NCBI GenBank assembly: GCA_004764695.1
Contig: SMSO01000034.1
Location: 1,195,501 to 1,259,500 of the forward strand
DNA from: Schizochytrium sp. TIO01
Lineage: Eukaryota > Sar > Bigyra > Thraustochytrida > Thraustochytriidae
DNA length: 64,000 bases
Direction: 5' to 3'
The notes under the pieces were generated by a model. It made no database searches, was not told the origin of the DNA, and saw only the letters and a list, made by a program, of their open reading frames with translations. A program made the position numbers and the translations under genes. Shown piece after piece: positions 11,101-18,440 of this stretch; the stretch's first letter is position 1; each line of letters starts with the position of its first letter.

Positions 11101-11698
11101 ACAATTGATGGCACAACCTCATATCGATTTTACCGTCAAATCATTAGCACAACTCTTCGGTGGATCGAGTTTGACTTGGGATATGGTTGAGATCGCACGC
11201 TCCGAATACACAATGGTGCCTCATCCGAAGGGGTTGGACCCCAACTGCTTCCCGGCTAACATTTTAGAGAGCTCTCCATTTTATCCCACTCTGGTTGAAT
11301 GGAATGAAGAGTTTCACCGTGCAGCAGTTCTAGTTTGCCACGGCCACCCAAACTGGTCTGAGTCGAACACCGGAACCCGTGGTGCAATCGGGATCAATAT
11401 GGACTCTTTCTCAAAATATCACCCTGAAAAGAGTGAGAAGCTACAAAGCCAACTCTTGGAAGCTTTCCAAGATAGCTTCGGCGTAGGTTGGGCATTCGAA
11501 TGTTTTAGCGATTCTCCCAGACCTTCTGGAACCTCTTCTTTAACAACTCAATACCTTTCTCTGGGTAGTGAGGAGGCAATTGCTGTTGATCTTCACTTCT
11601 CACAATTGTTCTGTGAATATCTCATTGTGGACGCCAGTATGCGCGATGCCTTAGCCGATGCCGTTCTCTCGGTTCTTGGACTTCACTGCGCTCCATGA
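8165..11698 (+). CDS. Nephrocystin-3-like protein, C-terminal part (NACHT/STAND NTPase, TPR, unknown C-terminal domain)
   Basis: Continuation of the 7045-8196 gene in the next frame, 1177 codons counted from 8165. The ATG there is probably not a real start, because homologous sequence begins before it. Walker A SPRGSGKST lies near residues 85-93. Walker B LILAFDGLDEL lies near 184-194 with the D-G-x-D-E form typical of NACHT/STAND NTPases. A winged-helix segment SLLYVSRYGLSKAELIDIL lies near 325-345, as in nephrocystin-3 and TEP1. TPR-like helices occupy about 680-850 (for example KALAALSSTYREIGEYEKAL). The last 220 residues are a folded-looking, G/H-rich segment (including VLVCHGHPNWSES) that I do not recognise and that is not part of nephrocystin-3 as I know it. 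STAND NTPases act as regulated scaffolds; the cilium link rests on the nephrocystin-3-like order of domains. Confidence 0.8.
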   Translation: MLILQPEAVTDFLQKAFVVGAASLLDAATSVRYVQDPLLRECAMHAEVAINLRENVLRTEAIDEIIGQVHDNIVESTQGHIIGLKSPRGSGKSTFLALLLDSIKLSQESQEEKVFIVYRHIATYKGDSCAFMLSVARQLNALKAELGQHHSAALENLDEDQVCSWNDARARYFAAIKGLKPNSLILAFDGLDELDQPSARFIPPMEGQTLVFTASEIEEIPVRIDWHDLTETLTSDTFSAALFQHLLAASGRQLTGEQAANVSLNLENNPMEWCITRTRALAELATRWPSWYDSTMAAELDPIIGIFEYVERCHSEEMVGVLSSLLYVSRYGLSKAELIDILSLDDIALGSIAQPWTRPVRRCPLIVVEHILEIFHPFLLENAPFSFSGARLLSWKSSRFAEAVESRYMRRADFRFSEKRMRQLLVDYFSGKYIEGKEYNGKTQDRLLRNQALVYRDYGAESYNLRHASELPYQLLMIEDWETFVKHHGNVEMAHAQELISGPSQDEIISLTNEYLQRCNTGTYEDAKKALVESYFSSIEDETSFDAIERLTVFFTRMSWFDAARRAQEPVLAQRELVEADSYEHVESMFNSFKISYRQNLRTPTVLQSGTENIMRLEMLLKQEEGPLPKQMKLLADMKSTQAAVLLQSGRAFRREQKDAQANEAFSKSLELRLSSLEMYKQLFGMDHIDTAKALAALSSTYREIGEYEKALESAETCLRIRELVLASNDPLIALTLEIVHKAIVRAHGIDNAKDDLLTQAFSIIKSYYGDVHPRVAQIAKTIGMFYASMGRNSEAWEVLLYAATLYSELKTPEFEGQTHPSVTPEKELMNIVKYLATLRNERYESSNTESTDLFVDWLAKAELSESVELAVAEASGSSYIFLAALLSLDDSPKGEPLDMVGLVESFSSSQIRPTEASTPSHTRLNLLLSEAGAEVLPDSTINTLFEAMPLPRAEMNSNGEERILVVSTCGTVLESNGQQLMAQPHIDFTVKSLAQLFGGSSLTWDMVEIARSEYTMVPHPKGLDPNCFPANILESSPFYPTLVEWNEEFHRAAVLVCHGHPNWSESNTGTRGAIGINMDSFSKYHPEKSEKLQSQLLEAFQDSFGVGWAFECFSDSPRPSGTSSLTTQYLSLGSEEAIAVDLHFSQLFCEYLIVDASMRDALADAVLSVLGLHCAP

Positions 11699-12100
11699 AT
11701 ATGATCATATACTGCCTGTTTATGTTTTTGTCATTTTAGTTTGAAAAAATATCCTTAGTTTGTTTTCTATTCATTCATTTCATCGTTTTGTTCACTGAGG
11801 CGCTCACCCCAACTTGTGATAGCTCTTACATTGTGCTACATGGTCTATTCGCGATACCCTAATCGATTCTGACGTACTGAAGATGCTCGCGCTGTTTTTC
11901 TGGTCTCATGAAAATGCACCCTTACTCCTCTCTTCGAAGCTGTAAACAGTAGAAAAATAGAGCTTGCTCAAGAACTTGGCTAAGTTCTTTGGGAAAAAGC
12001 TTCAACTTTAAATGTACGCTTCTGCAGTCCTAGCAAGAGGCTCTATGACAGTACTCATACCTCCTATCTTCTCTGCTTATGAGATGCTTACCCTTGGCTT

Positions 12101-12226
12101 GCAATGTATGCAATGTATGCAATGTATGCAATGTATGCAATGTATGCAATGTATGCAATGTATGCAATGTATGCAATGTATGCAATGTATGCAATGTATG
12201 CAATGTATGCAATGTATGCAATGTAC
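12101..12226. repeat. 9-bp minisatellite (GCAATGTAT)14
   Basis: Fourteen head-to-tail copies of GCAATGTAT. Thirteen are identical and the last ends in C instead of T. Because the unit is a multiple of three, all six frames stay open and give repeating tripeptides (CMQ, CNV and others). Those ORFs are by-products and not evidence of a protein. The array ends immediately before CAGGTAAGC, a consensus splice donor. The near identity of the copies suggests recent expansion and length polymorphism. Confidence 0.97.
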
Positions 12227-12228
12227 AG

Positions 12229-12511
12229 GTAAGCAAATTGCTTTACAAAACGAAAAGAGAAAGAGAAAGAAATAAAAGAAACACGGCTCTACTACTAGTG
12301 CTAGGTACCCTACTAGGTGCCTTCTCGATGCTGCTCTAAATCTATTACTTGCAACACTCCTGCTATAAAAGTCAAAACAAGTAGCAAACAAACAAGCGAC
12401 TTGACCAGAGAAGATCCTAGCTTTGGCTTCCTGATCTCAGTTGCTTTGAAACTTTGATTGGCACCTTGATCTCCTCCTCCTCCTCTTCCTCGAGTGTGCT
12501 GTCTGCTTCAG
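12229..12511 (+). other. Candidate 5'UTR intron of the Rheb-like gene
   Basis: The left end reads ACAG|GTAAGC, a perfect donor. The right end is a C/T-rich tract (12470-12510) closing in GCTTCAG, followed nine bases later by the ATG at 12521. If spliced, the minisatellite sits at the 3' end of the untranslated first exon and the ATG at 12494 is removed with the intron. Supported only by splice-site consensus. Confidence 0.5.
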
Positions 12512-12520
12512 CCCTCCGTA

Positions 12521-13450
12521 ATGTCTCTCAACTCGTCGTCCTCACAGCCATTTTCGTTCATCCGTGAGCGATGCTCCAACCTACGCGAGGGCGCTCTTGC
12601 CTCTCTTCACAACGCTGAAGATTTATGCTCTAGCTGCTGCGAACCAATCGCGGCTCGCACAAGTTCAATGTGCACCGGATGTTGCTCGTGTCGCCCGAAG
12701 CGATTGTGCCGAAAGCTGTGCGGGTCGTGCAGGTCGTGGTCGTGGTGCGGGTTTGGCAGCGAGGGAGCGAGTCCCGGCAGCGAGGACGGCGTGACCCCGA
12801 GGTCGGGAAGGAGCAGAACGCTCTCGTCATGGTCATCGAGTCCCGTGGGACTTCGAGGTCTTCAAGAAAGACTTGTCACTGTGTCAGTACCGCAAGTGGA
12901 TGTACAGAGGAAGATTGTGGTGCTGGGATTTCGAGGAGTTGGCAAGTCGGCGCTGATTGCGAGATTTGTGGAGGACCAGTTTGTGGATGCGTATGAGCCT
13001 ACGATCGAGTACACCTTCAGAACAACATTGCTAAGGAACCATGTCAGATTTACATGTGATATTCTCGATACTGCAGCGCAGGACGAGTACTCCACGCTGT
13101 CTCGACAGGCTTCGGTTGGTGTGCATGGGTATATTCTTGTCTATAGCACCGTGTCGAGAACATCGTTTGAGAACGTGAAGCATATTCATGACAAGCTTTT
13201 GAGAGTAATTGGAGGTCAGACCATTCCAATGATACTTGTGGCAACCAAAAGTGACCTAGATGAGTACAGAGAAGTGTCTGATGAGGAGGGAAAGCAGGTC
13301 GCCGCGGCCTGGGGGTACCCATTTGTGGCGTGCTCTGCGAAGCGAAACTGGAATGTGGAGCAAGTTTTCACCAAGCTCCTGCACGAAGTTGAGCGTGACT
13401 CCGGTTTACTTGCTGAGGAGGAGGAGGAACCTACATGTACGATTTTGTAA
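12521..13450 (+). CDS. Rheb-like small GTPase with Cys/Ser-rich N-terminal extension
   Basis: A 309-residue Ras-superfamily protein. Residues 1-130 are an extension rich in Ser, Cys and Arg, with no counterpart in Ras or Rheb. The G domain starts near residue 133. The P-loop GFRGVGKSA (from residue 136) has Arg at the position of Ras Gly12, a Rheb hallmark. The effector region is YEPTIEYTF. Switch II reads DTAAQDEYS (from D183), which matches Rheb DTAGQDEYS except that the invariant Gly of the DxxG motif is Ala186 (codon GCG). The G4 motif is TKSD (T242-D245) instead of NKxD, and G5 is CSAK. The C-terminus CTIL is a CAAX box whose final Leu predicts geranylgeranylation. An acidic EEEEE stretch precedes it. 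Known Rheb activates TORC1 at endomembranes. The altered Gly could change cycling here. The start at 12521 is preferred because the ATG at 12494 falls in the likely intron. Confidence 0.85.
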   Translation: MSLNSSSSQPFSFIRERCSNLREGALASLHNAEDLCSSCCEPIAARTSSMCTGCCSCRPKRLCRKLCGSCRSWSWCGFGSEGASPGSEDGVTPRSGRSRTLSSWSSSPVGLRGLQERLVTVSVPQVDVQRKIVVLGFRGVGKSALIARFVEDQFVDAYEPTIEYTFRTTLLRNHVRFTCDILDTAAQDEYSTLSRQASVGVHGYILVYSTVSRTSFENVKHIHDKLLRVIGGQTIPMILVATKSDLDEYREVSDEEGKQVAAAWGYPFVACSAKRNWNVEQVFTKLLHEVERDSGLLAEEEEEPTCTIL

Positions 13451-14639
13451 GTCATCAAATATACGATAACAAACCTATAGGCGCTATTGATTAGCTATTG
13501 AAGGAAGGAGTACACATGATGATTATGAATACACCTCTCTTTTAACTAAAACACTAGCTGTCTAGTAAGAATACCGTTCTGTTCGAAGGGTCCTAATGCC
13601 CACCTTTGCATGGGCTGGGCGTAGAACATAAACCTCCTCCCTAAAGAGGTTTTCCTTGTACAGCGCCACAGCTGCTCTTCTGGACTACCTGAGAAATTAT
13701 GTAGTTCTTTGGTGCCTTGGAACTCCCTTTGCTTTCAGGTTCTAAATCTGAATGGGCAATTTTGTATGTACTCAAGAGCCAATAGGGCAAAGAGTGCCGT
13801 GATAAACAAACGTATGTTCTATGTATACTTAAATGCTGAATAAAATGTGTTTTCTGAAGGGAGTACATGAATTTCTGGGGAATCAAAAACAGAAAATCTC
13901 ACATCAAGCATGTGACATGATTGTAACGAAGTTATTTTTACTTTATTTCCCGAGGGACATCACCAACCTACAGATTTCTTCGCCAGCCTCTGAGTCAATT
14001 CCATGATTATCGCATTACTCTTTGGCATCATACTTTCTAGATTCTATCATATATTAATTTAGTTTTACCAAGTTTCCATTGGAATGACTGTTTTCAATCA
14101 ACTACTTTTTTTCATCAGATCGAAGCAAAATAAAAGAGATAATTATAAAAGAAATTCTGGGTTTTACGGCTTGTTTGTTGCAGTAAAAACAACTAGAGGC
14201 ACACATTCTCGAATGCCCACAGTCACCAAATACGATAGGAAACAAAAAGTGCCTTGAGCTGCTGATCGAGGGGAGAACGGTGACAAAAACGAAGGGGACA
14301 ACAGTCTTTCGGATTCGTTCTAGCGCGGCGGAACATGCTTATATACATGAAGTGATAGAGTCAGTGCAACTCAAACTCAAATACAAGTATATATAGTAGA
14401 ACTTTGGAACCTATACCACGAAAGAGAAGTCAGCTCAAAAGTTGCAGATGGGTCAGCCCTTCAGAATACTGACGACGAGTTCATGCTCTGCTGATGTCGC
14501 ACTTTCTCGTTTTTGCTCTGCAAATGCGCTTTAACAATGGTTGAATAGTTTTTGCTAGCATGAATGGTAATGAAGATGAAGTGAGAAAAGTAAAAATACG
14601 AATGTCTCGCTTTTTCTTTGTTGTCTTTCCGAATTGTGT
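13451..14639. other. Convergent 3' intergenic region
   Basis: About 1.2 kb between the 3' ends of the Rheb-like gene (+) and the unknown gene at 14640 (-). It is AT-rich, with several AATAAA-like strings (for example near 13840), as expected of two 3'UTRs. No ORF in it looks coding. Confidence 0.6.
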
Positions 14640-15917
14640 TTAGTACCCGTCTTGGCTTTCCCAGATGTCAAGGTAAATATCAATAAGGTCAGAGAGTCGC
14701 ATCGGCCGCGGTAGATCATAGGTTCTGCGAAGAGACGCAAGTCCTGAGATGACTTCCTCGTAGGGAATTGGTGCTGCGTGAGTGGGTTCTGCCTCCCCCT
14801 GGGGGCTGAGCCACTCCCCACGTTGTTGCTGCCACGCTTCAAGACCGACATTATAAAAATCTCCATCCACTCCATCTGGCCACCATGGGGATGGTGCTGC
14901 TCCAATTGTTGGGGAATTAAGAGAGTCTTGCTGGACTAAGCCTGGGGAGTTTATGGCTGCAAACGTTTCAGCCGTTCCAGGGCTTCCCAGTGCCTGCAAA
15001 TCTGACATCGACCTTGCGCCAGTCGCCCCACTGTCGCCATCGTCATTAAAGTTTCCGGCAACGACTACGTAAACAAAAGCACGTTCCACAAGCTTGGCAG
15101 ATGGACCACCTGCACGACGCGCATTTTCCAAGTCCATCGGAACATCATCTGCAGTCAAATGTCCGTAGGTCTGCACGGCAATAAAGGTTTGGGCGTCGCT
15201 AGAATGCAAATTCTTCATGGTAGAATCTGGAAGATCTAAGATAGACTCCAGGGCGCCAGTGCGAACTTGTGTAAAACTGGCATCCGCGCGTGCGTGTTCA
15301 CTGTCTAACGCAGCCTGCATCTGCAAAGCCGTATCTTCAGCCTCTGCGCCCAATACCAAGTTCTGCCATGGGCTGCGCTCGCGAGCCAGAAAGACCACCG
15401 CACCAGTACGCAGGGGTGTCTTGAGTGCAGCCTCACTAATGATAGCTGCACGCGCGACTGCAGAGCGGGCGCCAGCACCGTCATTGACGACGCCAAATGC
15501 GAGAGGTCCAAAGATGATGCAGTCAAACTCGCGATCTGGCAGAGATGCGATTGTAGGGTAATCAGCATGCAAAAGGTTATCCTGCACCTGGATCTGCTGC
15601 AACTGCTCGTAGTTTTTCAGCATGTTCGCCAATGCATTGGATGCGAGGTTTTCCTGGTCATCCGAACCGGCCGCGCTGCCTCCCGCGGCATATTTGTACA
15701 AGTCAGTTTCATCGCCGAGCGGGCAGTAAAGGTTGACAACAAGCTCGGGACCAAAGGCTGCCGTGAGGCCCTGCAGCAACACAGTCGCTTCATATACGGT
15801 GCATCCAACCATGAGAACTCGGGCATGCGAGACAGCACTTCCCTGGGGGTTCACGGCGTCTGGATGCAGAAGCATCCAATCTCGAAGCGCTGCAGAAAGG
15901 CTGCAAACATGGTGCAT
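14640..15917 (-). CDS. Unknown protein with possible Rossmann-like core
   Basis: A 425-residue protein if it starts at the only in-frame ATG near the N-terminus (15917). The open frame runs about 350 bases further upstream, to 16265, as a Ser/Ala-rich, GC-rich stretch with no ATG. An upstream exon may therefore supply the true start. Near residue 35 ARVLMVGCTVYEATVLLQG followed by LVVNLYCP looks like a beta-alpha-beta unit, and EFDCIIFGPLAFGVV near residue 122 looks like a later core strand, so a Rossmann-type or methyltransferase-like fold is possible. A Gly/Ser/Pro-rich, presumably disordered stretch occupies about 295-375. The C-terminus MRLSDLIDIYLDIWE is strongly helical and could be a docking segment. 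I do not recognise the family. It is convergent with the Rheb-like gene. Confidence 0.65.
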   Translation of the reverse strand: MHHVCSLSAALRDWMLLHPDAVNPQGSAVSHARVLMVGCTVYEATVLLQGLTAAFGPELVVNLYCPLGDETDLYKYAAGGSAAGSDDQENLASNALANMLKNYEQLQQIQVQDNLLHADYPTIASLPDREFDCIIFGPLAFGVVNDGAGARSAVARAAIISEAALKTPLRTGAVVFLARERSPWQNLVLGAEAEDTALQMQAALDSEHARADASFTQVRTGALESILDLPDSTMKNLHSSDAQTFIAVQTYGHLTADDVPMDLENARRAGGPSAKLVERAFVYVVVAGNFNDDGDSGATGARSMSDLQALGSPGTAETFAAINSPGLVQQDSLNSPTIGAAPSPWWPDGVDGDFYNVGLEAWQQQRGEWLSPQGEAEPTHAAPIPYEEVISGLASLRRTYDLPRPMRLSDLIDIYLDIWESQDGY

Positions 15918-16265
15918 GGTTCGCGATCCCTTACCAGGAGAAGACGACGACGAGCCCAAGTTTACCGAAGAAAGACCAAGAAAATTGCTGTTACTACTGC
16001 CACTTGATGAGAAGAAGTGTAAAGGGTTGTGGTGGCTACGGTGACTTCCTGTGACTCTTGAAGAATCAGCTGCGTTCCGTGAAGAAGGACTTCGCGGAGC
16101 AGCAGCGGTAGAAGCGGCAGCAGCTGACGACGAAGAAGACGCTTTGGCGCCTTTGCGGCTCTCAGAAGAGGAAGAAAAGAGCCGCGCCCCGAGACTCAAG
16201 ACGGACTCCAGCTTGCCAACCAGTTTCCAAGTGCTCGAGCGCGGGCCGAGGCCTGCGACTCGAGC

Positions 16266-18440
16266 TTACAGAACACTTCGTGGCCAGTGCAAAGACCAAA
16301 ACGTCTGCGTCTAGATTTTATTCACAGCAGATTCTCACCAAGTCTTCTTAAAATTCGCAGCAAAAAACCAAAATTGCAACCCCGCAAGAAGGCGAAATCG
16401 TAGGATTTTCTGCAATTCAATGAAGTCGTCAAAAATGTGTCAAGGGTCTTGCTTTGTGGTCTGTAGCACAACCTAAAGTCAGACAAGACTTTGTCTTTTT
16501 CTCTCTTAGCAGATAGTGAATCAAGCGAAGCTGTAAATTCGTCTCGGGATTTAGACAGTCAGTGCTCCGCGTGAACAGCGAGAGGTCCTTCGAAGGCTGT
16601 TCAGGTATACCGAGGGCAAAAATGCCCTTGAGCGATCACTTGTTCAAAGTACGCAAACAATTTGACTTTCTTCAAAACCGGGCCGTGCCCAGCTGGCCAC
16701 GTGTATCTGCAATGATATAGCAGGCGGCGTAGAGGGCCCGCAAAGGAAACCTCCGCCCCGTCTGCCTCGCGTGCGTAAGAGATCTCGGTCTGCGGAGCGA
16801 CGCGAGCGACGCGAGCGAAGCCTCTTCGAACTCGAGGGAGTGAGTACGTGCCTCCTAGAATATTCACTACTACTTGCCCGCTTGCGGTTTTTAGCGTTGT
16901 GGAGGCCTCTAAAGCCACTTGTACGGTACCAATAATCCACTGTACGGTATCTATAAATCACTTGGAAGAATCTATAACTCACTTGCAACCGCACTACACT
17001 GCCGCCACGAGGACGCCGCCCCTCGAGCGAGCCTTCTGCGCTCGCTAGAGGACACGAATCAAAGAAATCGTATTTGATATGTACCGGTTAGGCTCCGGCG
17101 AACCAAGATTGAACTACTTTCCTTTGGGCTACTCAGAGCAGAGACTTTGATGGGCAAGAACTCTGCGCTCTAGAATCAGATCCCAAGCGGCAAGACCCAC
17201 TGAAGTTTGTTAGCGTAGACTTCTGCGGTGAGTTCGGATCCGTACGGTGATTATGGATGATGGAAACTCTTAGTTCTTTGGACCGCGTTTCAACTCTTCA
17301 AAATCGGACCTAGTTGTACAGAACAGGCTTCCACGGGTTTGTCACGCTGGTGGGGATGGATGTAACCCAAGAATCAGGACCTCTGATTGAGCTATGGCGT
17401 GGCTTTGTGGAATGAAGAAGCATTGTTTTGGTGAGATCATCAAGTACACACCGTACAGGACGACATGAAAATTGAGAAAAGACTCATTAAGAAATAAAAT
17501 TATAAACCGAAAACAGTATGATATAGGTACCTGTACCTAGTCGCTTGATAAAGGCAGCAATTGCATTTGTGGCACCGTTGGGCTAAAGCCTGGACAGGTA
17601 CAGTAGCGAGACCGTGTGCACGCCTTCCTTAATGGTTTGATCTAGCTGCCGTTGTCCAGAGGTACCATACTCTGTCATTCCTTTGTCCCTCACGAGGTTC
17701 TAAGCTCCCTGGTTATCAGCGTTGATCTCGTATCCTGATTTTGCAGGTTCAACTATGTGAACAAAAAACGTGTAGATCGAGAAACCAGTGCTTGCACTTG
17801 CATCGCTGGTTTTCAAGGGTCGTAAACATGGATCCTGGTGTCGCACCAAAATATGTTCGCATGAAATCTGCTCGTGCAACACTCCGCATCATCAGCTCAA
17901 AGCAGGTTTCCCAAGTCCACCATGTGCCGTCACTATTCCATAAGGAGATCTACCTTGCTGCTTACAGCCTGAGCCTCTCGTAAGCATTGCCACCACAAAG
18001 TCAACTTGAAGACCATTATCTTTCACTCGTGACCAAACTTCAATTTCGCACTAAAAATGCGAATTCGATAACTACGCTTTGCATCAGCTTGGAGGGTCAT
18101 ATACTTGGATTGGCGCTTCTACAGCAATTCTCTTCAGACAATCTCGTCAATATCGTTTGCAAATACATCAACATAGAAGTATATTATGGTAGCATCAGAA
18201 GGTCGTGAACGACAAGGGAACTTTTAAAATGGGTTGTCCAAAATAGAAAGGAACACGGGAAAGAGAGACAATGATGATCCTTACAAATTAAAAGTAATAC
18301 AACAGAGAAAGTAAGAAAGAAAAAAAAATGAGAAAACAGAATTTGAAGGTGATGAGCAGGCAGAGACCAAAAGACAGGCAAACACGCAATTCGCAGCAAA
18401 GCCGTCGGCCTCTGCTAGCAGAAGCGAGGCAGAGGCCGCC
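16266..18440. other. Intergenic region with dispersed motif copies
   Basis: About 2.2 kb between divergent genes, with no ORF that looks coding. Notable content: a GCGACGCGA tandem at about 16799-16819, two tandem copies of TCTATAA[AC]TCACTT at 16950-16984, and ATAGGTACCTGTACCTAG at 17523-17540. The last part must hold the promoter of the sulfotransferase gene. Confidence 0.55.
16920..16984. repeat. Degenerate tandem of a TCTATAACTCACTT-type motif
   Basis: Three loose units of about 22 bases: two begin GTACGGTA and the last two end TCTATAA[AC]TCACTT. The reverse complement AAGTGAGTTATAGA matches strings near 34087-34101 and 57284-57374, so this looks like a dispersed non-coding repeat. Confidence 0.5.

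Larger units (their letters stand above)
11699..12520. other. Intergenic and 5'UTR region of the Rheb-like gene
   Basis: About 0.8 kb without an ORF other than those created by the tandem repeat. It holds the 9-bp minisatellite (12101-12226), a probable 5'UTR intron (12229-12511) and a CTAGGTACCCTACTAGGTGCC string at about 12300-12322. Confidence 0.6.

Noticed and set aside
12012..12391. Long ORFs on both strands across 12.0-12.4 kb coding for CMQ, CNV, HTL or HCI tripeptide repeats
   Set aside because: They are produced by the 9-bp tandem repeat, whose unit is a multiple of three and lacks stops; no flanking protein features.
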